Part shown: positions 21,134 to 29,642 of the stretch, one piece after another
Numbering within the stretch: position 1 is the stretch's first letter
Layout of the letters: every line of letters begins with the position of its first letter
Assembly: GCF_029193815.1 (NCBI RefSeq)
Contig: NZ_JARFVC010000001.1
Location: 1 to 64,000, forward strand
Source of the DNA: Cytobacillus sp. S13-E01
Lineage (GTDB): Bacteria > Bacillota > Bacilli > Bacillales > Bacillaceae_L
DNA length: 64,000 bases
Direction: 5' to 3'
Translations under genes and position numbers: made by a program
The notes under the pieces: model-generated
Databases searched by the model: none
What the model saw: the letters and a program-made list of their open reading frames with translations, nothing else
Told to the model about the DNA's origin: nothing

Positions 21134-22174
21134 TTAAGGTAGTAAGACTACTTTCCCACATTTCCCTTGAATCATTAGGTCAAACCCTTTTTCAAAATCT
21201 TCAAGTGGCAAATGATGAGTAATCATTGGTGATAGGTCTACTTGACCTGATTTTAAAAGGCGAGAAACCTGTTGCCACGTCTCATACATTTTTCTGCCGG
21301 TGATACCATGGACTTGAATACCTTTGAAAACAATATCATTCGTTACATCAATTTCAACTGGGCGAACAGGTAAACTAAGAATAGACACACGCCCACCGTT
21401 TGTAACCATTTTAAATCCTTGATTCATCGCAATTGGGTGTCCTGACATTTCACAAACAACATCAACACCATTTCCATCGGTAAGCTTTGAAACCACTTCA
21501 AGTGGGTCTTCGTTTTTAGAGTTTACTACAGTAGTAGCGCCCATTTGTTTTGCAAGATCAAGACGATAGTCATTCAGATCAAATGCAATAACTTGGGATG
21601 CCCCTGCAGCTTTTGCCACTCCAACAGCCATTATCCCAATTGGTCCACAACCAATTACAGCCACACTCTTACCCGCTACATCTCCAGAAAGAACAGTATG
21701 AACAGCATTACCCATCGGCTCTTGTACTGATGCTACATCAAAAGGCATATCCTTAGGGTTTTTCCAAAGATTTGTAGATGGAAGTGCTACATACTCGGCG
21801 AAACAGCCATTTGTGTCAACACCTATGATTTTTGTGTTTTTACAGATATGGTATTGGCCCGTTAAACATTGAGGGCATTCTCCACAAACTAAATGGGTTT
21901 CAGCAGATACAAAATCACCTATTTGAAAATTTGTAACCTTTGAACCGATTTCAACAACCTCACCAGCAAATTCATGTCCGAACACATAAGGCGGATTTAC
22001 ACGACTTTGAGACCATTCATCCCAAGTATATATATGAACATCTGTACCACAGATTGATGTTGCTTTAACTTTAATAAGAACTTCATCATCTTTTATTTGA
22101 GGTATATCCACCATTTCAAGCTTTGCACCTACACCGCGATGATGCTTCACTATCGCTTTCATCGTTCCATTCAT
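21134..22174 (-). CDS. tdh: L-threonine 3-dehydrogenase
   Basis: 346 residues, zinc-dependent medium-chain dehydrogenase. The catalytic zinc site is SICGTDVHIY and GHEFAG; the structural zinc lobe is CGECPQCLTGQYHIC; the Rossmann motif is GCGPIG. Oxidises threonine to 2-amino-3-ketobutyrate with NAD+. ATG 22174 is chosen: TTGGAG lies 8 nt upstream. A GTG three codons earlier is too near it. It forms the threonine-breakdown pair with kbl; repeat copy 4 lies upstream. Confidence 0.95.
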   Translation of the reverse strand: MNGTMKAIVKHHRGVGAKLEMVDIPQIKDDEVLIKVKATSICGTDVHIYTWDEWSQSRVNPPYVFGHEFAGEVVEIGSKVTNFQIGDFVSAETHLVCGECPQCLTGQYHICKNTKIIGVDTNGCFAEYVALPSTNLWKNPKDMPFDVASVQEPMGNAVHTVLSGDVAGKSVAVIGCGPIGIMAVGVAKAAGASQVIAFDLNDYRLDLAKQMGATTVVNSKNEDPLEVVSKLTDGNGVDVVCEMSGHPIAMNQGFKMVTNGGRVSILSLPVRPVEIDVTNDIVFKGIQVHGITGRKMYETWQQVSRLLKSGQVDLSPMITHHLPLEDFEKGFDLMIQGKCGKVVLLP

Positions 22175-22332
22175 CGTGAACACTCCAATCGTAATAAATA
22201 GCTATTTAAATACATTCTAACACTACTTATTGAAACGGTAAAGTATGCAGTCCACCTCAAGAAAACACTTGAACACCTCAAACAAAAAACTTATAAAATT
22301 TTTTTATGTTAGAGTTCATATTTTTATGCACC

Positions 22333-22514
22333 AAGAAAAGCGCAGGGCGCCCGCCTATCGGCGACAAGCATAAGACGAGCCTTGCCTGAAGGTGTTTTTT
22401 GCCTTCGGGAAGGGATTGGCTTATGACCTCAGGTCCGATGACGCCTGGAGCTAGACGTAGATAGACAAAGACACGAAGTTATACACAACCTTACAATTTT
22501 ATAAATTCCTAAAC
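22333..22514 (-). repeat. Full CTAGCTCC/GCGCTTTT repeat (copy 4)
   Basis: Has the GTTTAGGAATTTATAAAATTG tail, then TGTGTATAACTTCGTGTC, the CTAGCTCCAGGCG start, a GAAGGC/GCCTTC central stem, and the GCGCTTTTCTT end on the minus strand. It begins a few bases after the korAB terminator. Confidence 0.9.
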
Positions 22515-22517
22515 ATC

Positions 22518-22546
22518 AAAAAAACCCTCCAAAAAAAGAGGGTTTT
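22518..22546 (-). terminator. korAB terminator
   Basis: AAAACCCTC/GAGGGTTTT stem (22521-22529 with 22538-22546), followed by T-rich sequence on the minus strand. Confidence 0.88.
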
Positions 22547-22555
22547 AAGTAACAA

Positions 22556-23422
22556 TTACATAAATTCTGATACCAATTTGCTAAACTTTTCTTCACTTAA
22601 GTTTAGATCAGCTTGTGACAATGGGGATTCGCTATAACCATGAACAAGTTCTTGGTATGATTTTTGGTCTTTATTTTGATAGATTAAACCAGTCACAAGT
22701 CCTTTATGTTCCATCAATGTTTGCATTGCTGCGTTACGATTGTGTGGATCATAGCCTTCAATATCACTTAATTTTGTTAAGTTTTCTTTAAACCAATCAT
22801 AAGTGTTCACTTTATTATAAGTTACACATGGGCTGAAAACGTTAATAAGTGAGAAACCTTTATGGTTAATACCAGCTTCGATAAGTGCAGTTAAATCCTT
22901 TAAATCAGTTGAAAAGCTTTGTGCGACAAAAGTTCCACCAGCAGTCAATGCCATTTCCATTACTGATAAAGCAGATTCGATTGAACCTTGCGGCGTACTT
23001 TTCGTTTTAAAACCAACATCACTACGAGGAGATGTTTGACCTTTTGTTAAGCCGTAAATTTGGTTATCCATTACGATATACGTAACATCAATATTACGAC
23101 GAATAGCATGGATTGTATGACCAAGACCGATTGCGAATCCGTCTCCATCCCCACCAGAAGCAATAACTGTTAAATCTTTATTAGCCATTTTAACACCTTG
23201 AGCAATTGGAAGTGATCTTCCGTGGATTCCGTGTAACCCATAGGCATTTATATATCCAGAAATACGACCAGAACATCCAATTCCTGAAATTACAGCTAAT
23301 TGTTCAGGCTCTAATCCAACATTAGCAGCTGCTCGCTGAATTGCTGCTTGTACGGAGAAATCTCCACAACCAGGGCACCAGTTAGGCTTTACATTATTTC
23401 GAAACTCTTTAAATGTTGCCAT
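22556..23422 (-). CDS. korB: 2-oxoacid:ferredoxin oxidoreductase, beta subunit (KorB type)
   Basis: 288 residues. The thiamine diphosphate-binding subunit: WCPGCGDF near residue 16, GIGCSGR, and GGDGDGFAIGLGHTIHA with IVMDNQIYGLTKGQTSPRS, the usual GDG-N motif. It oxidatively decarboxylates a 2-oxoacid, most likely 2-oxoglutarate, giving acyl-CoA and reduced ferredoxin. Substrate choice cannot be fixed from sequence. It follows korA with no gap. Confidence 0.92.
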   Translation of the reverse strand: MATFKEFRNNVKPNWCPGCGDFSVQAAIQRAAANVGLEPEQLAVISGIGCSGRISGYINAYGLHGIHGRSLPIAQGVKMANKDLTVIASGGDGDGFAIGLGHTIHAIRRNIDVTYIVMDNQIYGLTKGQTSPRSDVGFKTKSTPQGSIESALSVMEMALTAGGTFVAQSFSTDLKDLTALIEAGINHKGFSLINVFSPCVTYNKVNTYDWFKENLTKLSDIEGYDPHNRNAAMQTLMEHKGLVTGLIYQNKDQKSYQELVHGYSESPLSQADLNLSEEKFSKLVSEFM

Positions 23423-25162
23423 TTAGAACAACTCCTTACATTTCGTGTGAATTTCATGAGGTAGGAATGGGTTCCCATCATATTTCAATAGATTTGTAAT
23501 TTTTTCAGCATTACCTGCATTCATTTTGATAATGTTTGCAAGTTGTCCAGTTGCATTATTTTCAACAACAACAACCTTCTTAGCTGATTGAAGTAATGGT
23601 AATAATTCATTTGTTGGGAATGGATGAAGTAGACGAATGTGCGCATGGTTTACTTTAATACCATCATTCTCAATTCTTGTCATCGCCTCTTCAATTGTTC
23701 CACGAGTAGAGTTAAAACCAATAACTAGTAGGTCAGCTTCCTCATGTTTAGCATTTTTGTAAACAGGAGTATCAAACTTAATATTATTAAGTTTTCTCAT
23801 ACGTTTGTCCATTTGTGCTTTACGGTTGTCTGCACTTTCAGATGGTTTACCTGTCTCATCATGCTCAACACCCGTTACATGGTAAATTCCATTTTTAGTT
23901 CCTGGAATAATACGTGGTGAAACACCATCTTCAGTTACTTCAAAACGCTTAAAGTAACCTTTGTTCTCTCTCTCAGGAAGTTCAGAAGTTAAATCTAACT
24001 TTCCACGGCGAATTTCAATTTTACTATAATCTAATGGCTCAACCGTTTGTTTACCTAATGAAAGCTGTAAGTCAGTAAGTAAGATTACTGGTACTTGATA
24101 TTCCTCTGCTATGTTAAAAGCATCAACAGCATCATAGAAGGCTTCTTGAACTGTACTTGGAGCCATAACTACCTTTGGAATTTCACCATGTGTACCATAA
24201 ATCATTGCCATAAGGTCTGATTGTTCTTGTTTAGTAGGTAAACCAGTACTTGGACCTCCACGTTGCGTATCTACAATTACTAGTGGTGTTTCAGTAATAC
24301 CTGATAGACCGATAGCTTCCATCATTAGCGATAGACCAGGACCTGCAGAAGCAGTTAGTGCTCTAACTCCAGCGTAGTTTCCACCAATTGCCATTGTACA
24401 AGCAGCAATTTCGTCTTCGGTTTGAATAACAGTACCACCAAATTCAGGTAACTTCTTTATTAGGTATTCCATGATTTCAGATGCAGGTGTAATAGGGTAT
24501 GCTGGCATAAAACGAGCTCCACCTGCTAATGCACCCATAGCTATAGCATCATTACCAATCATGAACATACGTTTTTTACCATCAGCTTTTTCAAGTTCCA
24601 TAGAACCAACATTTTCACCTAACTGTTCTTTCATGTAGTCTGCTCCACTTTTCACAGCTTCCATGTTTTTAGCAACAACTTGTTGGCCTTTTTTACCGAA
24701 AATTTCTTCAACAACTTCTTGATACACTTTAATATCAAGGTCTAATAATGCACTTGATGCTCCAACAGCAACCATGTTCTTCATTAAAGAAGTACCTAGT
24801 TCAGTAGCAATATCTGTAAATGGCACAGCATACAATGTACCTTCAGAGTCGGCTGGAAGAGTAGGCTTAAATTTCGCATCGGCAATTACAATGCCACCTT
24901 CACGTAATTCACTGTAATTCACATCAATTGTTTCTTGGTCAAAAGCTACTAATATATCAAGATCATCTGAAATTGAGCGAACCTGTGTAGTACTTACACG
25001 AATTTTATTATTGGTATGTCCACCTTTAATACGAGATGAAAAGTGGCGATAACCATATAAATAATAACCTAATCGATTAAGTGCAATAGAAAAAATTTCT
25101 CCTGTACTTTCGATTCCTTCCCCTTGTTGTCCGCCAACTTTCCACGAAAGTTGATTGATCAT
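23423..25162 (-). CDS. korA: 2-oxoacid:ferredoxin oxidoreductase, fused gamma-alpha subunit (KorA type)
   Basis: 579 residues. The N-terminal gamma domain (about 1-180; GGQGEGIESTGEI) is fused to the alpha domain (about 195 onward; GNDAIAMGALAGGARFMPAYPITPASEIMEY in two parts) and a C-terminal CoA-side domain (about 460-579). The adjacent korB supplies the thiamine site. No ferredoxin-like 4Fe-4S domain is fused, so an external ferredoxin is needed. AAAGGGGTG lies 6 nt upstream of the ATG. Confidence 0.92.
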   Translation of the reverse strand: MINQLSWKVGGQQGEGIESTGEIFSIALNRLGYYLYGYRHFSSRIKGGHTNNKIRVSTTQVRSISDDLDILVAFDQETIDVNYSELREGGIVIADAKFKPTLPADSEGTLYAVPFTDIATELGTSLMKNMVAVGASSALLDLDIKVYQEVVEEIFGKKGQQVVAKNMEAVKSGADYMKEQLGENVGSMELEKADGKKRMFMIGNDAIAMGALAGGARFMPAYPITPASEIMEYLIKKLPEFGGTVIQTEDEIAACTMAIGGNYAGVRALTASAGPGLSLMMEAIGLSGITETPLVIVDTQRGGPSTGLPTKQEQSDLMAMIYGTHGEIPKVVMAPSTVQEAFYDAVDAFNIAEEYQVPVILLTDLQLSLGKQTVEPLDYSKIEIRRGKLDLTSELPERENKGYFKRFEVTEDGVSPRIIPGTKNGIYHVTGVEHDETGKPSESADNRKAQMDKRMRKLNNIKFDTPVYKNAKHEEADLLVIGFNSTRGTIEEAMTRIENDGIKVNHAHIRLLHPFPTNELLPLLQSAKKVVVVENNATGQLANIIKMNAGNAEKITNLLKYDGNPFLPHEIHTKCKELF

Positions 25163-25633
25163 GTCTTACACCCCTTTGGAATACGTTCATTGTTATATGT
25201 TTAAATACGTATATTAGTGTAGCACTTTTCCAACTAAATCACTAGAGAATAACTTCAACTTAAAGAAAAATTGATCATATCCACTAAAATAATGGATAGT
25301 GTCTTTACTAATGATTAGAATTAATTAATGGTTGGATATGTACTAAACGCTTTCAATTCTAGACCTATCAACTCAAAAAAGCAACCCTTAGAAGTCAAAT
25401 ATTGACGAAAGTACGAATATTTTTTTAATGATATGAACTATTATTATTGAGATCAATTTATTGCTGCTATAAGTAGATTATCACTCGTTTACAAATATAT
25501 CCTTTGCAATTAAATACTTCCAATTTTTATTGTAAACCCACTTAAAGATTTTGTCTTTTACACAGCTATCTCTTTTATTGTTCATTTCTAGACTAGTAAT
25601 CAATTAAATTTAGACTCACTATTTAAAAACCAT
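25163..25633. other. Intergenic region upstream of korA
   Basis: About 470 nt of A/T-rich DNA between spoVS and korA. It should contain the korAB promoter. I see no ORF with a ribosome site, no repeat copy and no recognisable riboswitch. Confidence 0.4.
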
Positions 25634-25675
25634 AAAAAACACCCATTCGCTAAACAACAGCAAACAGGTGTTAAT
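25634..25675 (-). terminator. spoVS terminator
   Basis: Imperfect stem on the minus strand, AACACC...TTGCT with AGCGAA..GGGTGTT, followed by TTTTT (25634-25644 side). Confidence 0.65.
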
Positions 25676-25700
25676 CAGCTCCATAATTCAGTTAAGTCGT

Positions 25701-25961
25701 TTAACGAGGTTCTACAATTAATTTGATTGCCGTACGTTCTTCTCCGTCGATTAAAATATCTGTAAATGCAGGAATGCAAATTAGGTCTACGCCACTAGGT
25801 GCTACGAATCCTCTAGCAATTGCTACTGCCTTAACTGCTTGATTTAATGCACCTGCTCCTATTGCTTGGATTTCTGCGTTCCCTCTTTCACGTAACACAC
25901 CAGCAAGTGCACCAGCTACAGAGTTAGGATTAGATTTTGCTGAAACTTTTAATATTTCCAT
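25701..25961 (-). CDS. spoVS: SpoVS, stage V sporulation protein S
   Basis: 86 residues, near-identical in length and sequence type to B. subtilis SpoVS: a small Alba-like fold that probably binds nucleic acid (MEILKVSAKSNPNSVAGALAG, PSGVDLICIPAFTDI). It is needed for efficient septation, compartment formation and coat assembly during sporulation. AAGGAGG lies 8 nt upstream of the ATG. A strong sigma-H promoter lies 83 nt upstream. Confidence 0.97.
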   Translation of the reverse strand: MEILKVSAKSNPNSVAGALAGVLRERGNAEIQAIGAGALNQAVKAVAIARGFVAPSGVDLICIPAFTDILIDGEERTAIKLIVEPR

Positions 25962-26043
25962 TCCTAATTTCCTCCTTGTTCTCTACAATGTATCATGAGT
26001 GTTCTTTAGAACAGTCAGGGATAAATGATTCCACTGCTACTAT

Positions 26044-26071
26044 ATTCACTAATTCCTAACTGTATTCCTGC
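26044..26071 (-). promoter_or_regulatory. Sigma-H promoter of spoVS
   Basis: GCAGGAATA (26063-26071), 12-nt spacer, AGTGAAT (26044-26050) on the minus strand. This fits RnAGGAwww-N11-12-RnnGAAT at every defined base. B. subtilis spoVS is known to be sigma-H controlled. Confidence 0.8.
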
Positions 26072-26109
26072 TTGTTCCAAATATTATTCTAAAAATTCAA
26101 ACTACAAGG

Positions 26110-26228
26110 AAAAACAAAGGGCGTCCGTGGGAGGTACGTAGGTAAAACTACAGCGTACTAACGGCATTGTAGATCCTTTGTACTTTTTTTAAAAAAAGAC
26201 TCCCTTTACGGATGCATTCTTTGTTTTT
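26110..26228. repeat. 119-bp element with imperfect terminal inverted repeats (MITE-like)
   Basis: The left end AAAAACAAAGGGCGTCCGT (26110-26128) pairs with the right end ACGGATGCATTCTTTGTTTT (26208-26227, plus one more T) through a bulged inverted repeat. The middle holds a CTACA...TGTAG hairpin and a T7A7 palindrome. It codes for nothing. Only one copy is seen here, so its mobility is inferred from form only. Confidence 0.5.
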
Positions 26229-26366
26229 GTAGATAGAGTTGAATTTACTTCGAATGGATTAACTTGCTCTAGACACGCCTATACTGTCAGTCTCTGGCAA
26301 TCAGGACTTATACCAGATACCAAACCAAGTGCAAACTTTATCCCTTTTTTCTTACCTTTTTAATCT
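26229..26366. other. ymdB downstream region with a TCTGG/CCAGA hairpin
   Basis: 138 nt between ymdB and the MITE-like element. TCTGG (near 26293) pairs with CCAGA (near 26314). There is no T-run typical of a terminator, and no ORF. Confidence 0.35.
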
Positions 26367-27161
26367 TTAATCAAAAAATGGGAAGTCATCATTAATTAAA
26401 ATTCGGTTTATCTTCTTTGCTTGACCTGTATTTTTATCTACCTCTACCAACACTCCGTTTAGCTGACTTCTACCGCCTGTCACTTCAAACCTTACAGGTA
26501 ATGTCGTGATAAATTTCTTTAGCACGGCTTCTCGTTCTACCCCAAGAATACCGTCGTACGGTCCTGTCATACCAACATCTGTAATATAAGCTGTGCCCAT
26601 CGGTAAAATTCGATTATCTGCTGTTTGCACATGTGTATGTGTGCCTACTACTGCTGTAACTCTCCCATCTAAATACCATCCCATCGCTTGCTTTTCACTA
26701 GTGGCTTCAGCATGAAAATCAACAAAAATGATTGATGTTCTCTTTTTAGCTTCTTCAATTAATTTATCAACCTCTTTAAAAGGGCAATCGATTGGAGGTA
26801 AAAATGTTCGACCTTGGAGATTAATAATGGCAACTTCTTGACCGTTACTATTAATGAACACCATTCCCTTCCCGGGTGTCTCTTCTGGAAAATTTGCAGG
26901 TCGCACTAATTTTTTTGCAGAATCTATGAATTCAAAAATCTCCTTATTATCCCATGTATGGTTACCTAACGTAACTGCTTGAGCACCGGATTCCAAAAAA
27001 CTCCGATAAATCTTTTCTGTTATTCCCTTCCCATTTGCGGCGTTTTCACCATTTACAATCGTTATGGTTGGGTGAAACTTAGCTTTTAGCTTTGGTAAGT
27101 ATTCACTAATCATGTCTCTACCTGGAGATCCAACTACATCCCCTATAAATAAAATTCTCAT
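26367..27161 (-). CDS. ymdB: YmdB, calcineurin-like metallophosphoesterase
   Basis: 264 residues, the B. subtilis length. Metal-site motifs in order: GDVVGSPG (about 7-14), NGENAANG, GNHTWDN, DFHAEATSEKQAMG and GTHTHVQTAD. The family shows phosphodiesterase activity on cyclic nucleotides, and YmdB is needed for late adaptive programmes such as biofilm formation in B. subtilis. GAAGGAG lies 7 nt upstream of the ATG. It lies 126 nt past rny, behind a strong terminator. Confidence 0.94.
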   Translation of the reverse strand: MRILFIGDVVGSPGRDMISEYLPKLKAKFHPTITIVNGENAANGKGITEKIYRSFLESGAQAVTLGNHTWDNKEIFEFIDSAKKLVRPANFPEETPGKGMVFINSNGQEVAIINLQGRTFLPPIDCPFKEVDKLIEEAKKRTSIIFVDFHAEATSEKQAMGWYLDGRVTAVVGTHTHVQTADNRILPMGTAYITDVGMTGPYDGILGVEREAVLKKFITTLPVRFEVTGGRSQLNGVLVEVDKNTGQAKKINRILINDDFPFFD

Positions 27162-27249
27162 AAAGTAGCTCCTTCAACCTTTTTCTTATAAGTTTGGCAT
27201 AAAAACTCATATTTCGCAATTGAACCCCAGAATCATTCCATTTTAAAGA

Positions 27250-27286
27250 CAAAAAAAAATAAAGTGGTCAAAATGACCACTTTATT
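27250..27286 (-). terminator. rny terminator
   Basis: Perfect 13-bp stem (27258-27270 with 27274-27286) with an AAA loop, followed by TTTTTTTT on the minus strand. It abuts the rny stop codon, so rny and ymdB are only partly coupled. Confidence 0.92.
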
Positions 27287-27287
27287 T

Positions 27288-28850
27288 TTATTTTGCATAT
27301 TCTACTGCTCTCGTTTCACGGATTACAGTAACTTTTATATGACCTGGATAATCAAGCTCTTCTTCAATTCTTTTACGGATATCTCTCGCAAGGCGATGTG
27401 CCTCGAGATCATCAATTGTGTCAGGCTTGACCATAATACGAACCTCTCTACCCGCTTGAATGGCAAAGGACTTTTCTACACCTTCATATGACTCTGAAAT
27501 CTCTTCAAGCTTCTCAAGTCTACGGATATAGTTCTCTAACGTTTCACTTCTGGCACCTGGTCTTGCTGCAGATAAAGCATCAGCAGCAGCAACTAGCACT
27601 GCAATAATTGATGTTGCTTCTGTATCACCATGATGGGAAGCAATACTGTTGATAACAATTGGGTGTTCCTTGTACTTTGTAGCAAGTTCCACTCCAATTT
27701 CAACATGGCTTCCTTCTACTTCATGGTCGATAGCTTTTCCAATATCATGTAGTAAACCTGCCCGACGAGCTAGAGTTGCATCTTCACCTAATTCTGCTGC
27801 CATTAGACCAGCTAAGTAAGCAACTTCTGTAGAGTGTTTTAACACATTTTGTCCATAACTTGTTCTAAACTTTAATCGCCCTAAGATTTTAATAAGATCC
27901 GGATGTAGTCCATGAACGCCAACCTCGAAAGTTGTTTGTTCACCCATTTCACGAATATACTCATCAACTTCTCTTCTGGATTTTTCAACCATTTCTTCAA
28001 TCCGAGCTGGATGAATTCGTCCGTCTTGAACAAGCTTGTCTAGTGCGATTCTTGCAGTCTCACGTCGAATTGGATCAAAACCAGATAGAATAACGGCTTC
28101 TGGCGTATCATCAATAATCAAATCAATACCTGTTAATGTCTCTAATGTTCTAATGTTTCGTCCTTCTCTACCAATGATACGTCCTTTCATCTCATCATTT
28201 GGTAAATTAACAACTGAAACGGTGGTTTCTGCAACATGGTCTGCAGCACATCTTTGTATCGCAAGTGAAAGGATCTCTTTTGCTTTTTTATCGCCTTCTT
28301 CTTTGGCACGATTTTCAGCATCCTTTACTAAATATGCTACATCATGAGACAGCTCATTTTCAACACGCTCAAGTATGATTTGTTTAGCTTCATCACGTGT
28401 TAAACTAGAAATGCGTTCTAGTTCAACTTGCTGTTTTCGCACCATCTCTTCCACTTTGCTTTCCATCTCTTCAATATGCTGTTGTCTTAGAGTCAGAGAA
28501 TCGTCCTTTTTTTCTAACATTGTTTCACGTTTGTCCAAGGATTCGTTCTTACGATCAAGATTCTCTTCTTTTTGCATTAAACGATTTTCTTGTTTTTGAA
28601 GTTCGCTTCTTCGATCACGAATATCTCGTTCTGCGTCTGTACGAAGCTTGTGAATTTCATCCTTCGCTTCTAATAATGCTTCCTTTTTCAGGGAGTCTGC
28701 TTCACGTTTTCCATCATCAATGATCTGTTCAGCAGCACTTTTAGCACCTGCGATTTTTGCTTCCGCAATGGATTTACGAACAAAAAAGCCAACAACTGCA
28801 CCGACGATTAGGCCAAGCAAAGCGGAGATGATAATCATAATTGCGTCCAT
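27288..28850 (-). CDS. rny: RNase Y, membrane-anchored endoribonuclease
   Basis: 520 residues. N-terminal membrane anchor (about 4-23), a long charged coiled coil (about 28-200), a KH domain ([22 protein letters not shown], split over residues 210-235), and an HD domain with the catalytic [10 protein letters not shown]. It initiates decay and processing of many mRNAs; its partner complex includes RicA, also encoded here. GGAGG lies 7 nt upstream of the ATG. Confidence 0.97.
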   Translation of the reverse strand: MDAIMIIISALLGLIVGAVVGFFVRKSIAEAKIAGAKSAAEQIIDDGKREADSLKKEALLEAKDEIHKLRTDAERDIRDRRSELQKQENRLMQKEENLDRKNESLDKRETMLEKKDDSLTLRQQHIEEMESKVEEMVRKQQVELERISSLTRDEAKQIILERVENELSHDVAYLVKDAENRAKEEGDKKAKEILSLAIQRCAADHVAETTVSVVNLPNDEMKGRIIGREGRNIRTLETLTGIDLIIDDTPEAVILSGFDPIRRETARIALDKLVQDGRIHPARIEEMVEKSRREVDEYIREMGEQTTFEVGVHGLHPDLIKILGRLKFRTSYGQNVLKHSTEVAYLAGLMAAELGEDATLARRAGLLHDIGKAIDHEVEGSHVEIGVELATKYKEHPIVINSIASHHGDTEATSIIAVLVAAADALSAARPGARSETLENYIRRLEKLEEISESYEGVEKSFAIQAGREVRIMVKPDTIDDLEAHRLARDIRKRIEEELDYPGHIKVTVIRETRAVEYAK

Positions 28851-29199
28851 CGTTTCACCTCCTCTTGCTATGAACTTTTTTCTTGCTAGATCAAAATGTC
28901 GGCATGTACATTGTTACATAGTTTCAACATACAGCAAAAAAGGCATATTAAACGTTTCAATTCTAACAAAGTCTAACATTTTAATAAGATATACATACTA
29001 ATTTTAAATGTGTGAAATTTTATTGTCAAGACCTGTCTCAGTAATTCATACATGATAATGGAAATTACGACGAAATTTTTACTATAATTTTAATTTTCCA
29101 ACAGAAAATGAAGGTAAATGTTTAGTGGCAAATATACTAAACTGAACCGAATGACTTAATTATATTAATTTGGATTGTAAGCTGTGAAGCTTAGCAATG
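28851..29199. other. Intergenic region between recA and rny
   Basis: About 350 nt of A/T-rich DNA that should carry the rny promoter. I recognise no ORF, repeat copy or structured RNA. Confidence 0.4.
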
Positions 29200-29228
29200 A
29201 AAAAAGAGACACAGTCTCGTGTCCCCTT
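29200..29228 (-). terminator. recA terminator
   Basis: GACAC/GTGTC core (29208-29212 with 29219-29223) extended by flanking pairs, followed by TTTTTT on the minus strand; 22 nt past the recA stop. Confidence 0.8.
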
Positions 29229-29249
29229 TTTCGATCATTAACTACAATA

Positions 29250-29642
29250 TTACTCATTAAACTCTACTTCATCCTGCTCTAGCTCAGCAGAAGCACCGCC
29301 CTTATCCAGTCCATAATGTTTACGGATTTTTTCATGTATTTCTTTTCGAAGACTAAGATTTTCTCTAAGGAATTGTTTAGCATTCTCACGGCCTTGTCCT
29401 ATACGCTCTTCGTTGTATGAATACCAAGATCCACTCTTTTGAACAATTTCTAGCTCAGATCCAATATCGATAATTTCACCTTCTTTAGAAATACCTTCAC
29501 CGTACATGATGTCGACTTCAGCAGTTCTAAAAGGAGGAGCAACTTTATTTTTAACAACCTTTAGTTTTGTTTTATTACCAACAAGGTCATTACCTTGTTT
29601 TAATTGCTCAGCACGACGAACCTCTAAACGAACAGATGAATA
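29250..29642 (-). other. recA: recA exon 3 (codons 217-346 and stop)
   Basis: 393 nt beginning TAT TCA TCT GTT CGT (Y-S-S-V-R). Carries the rest of the core and the acidic C-terminal tail ending DEVEFNE. Confidence 0.93.
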
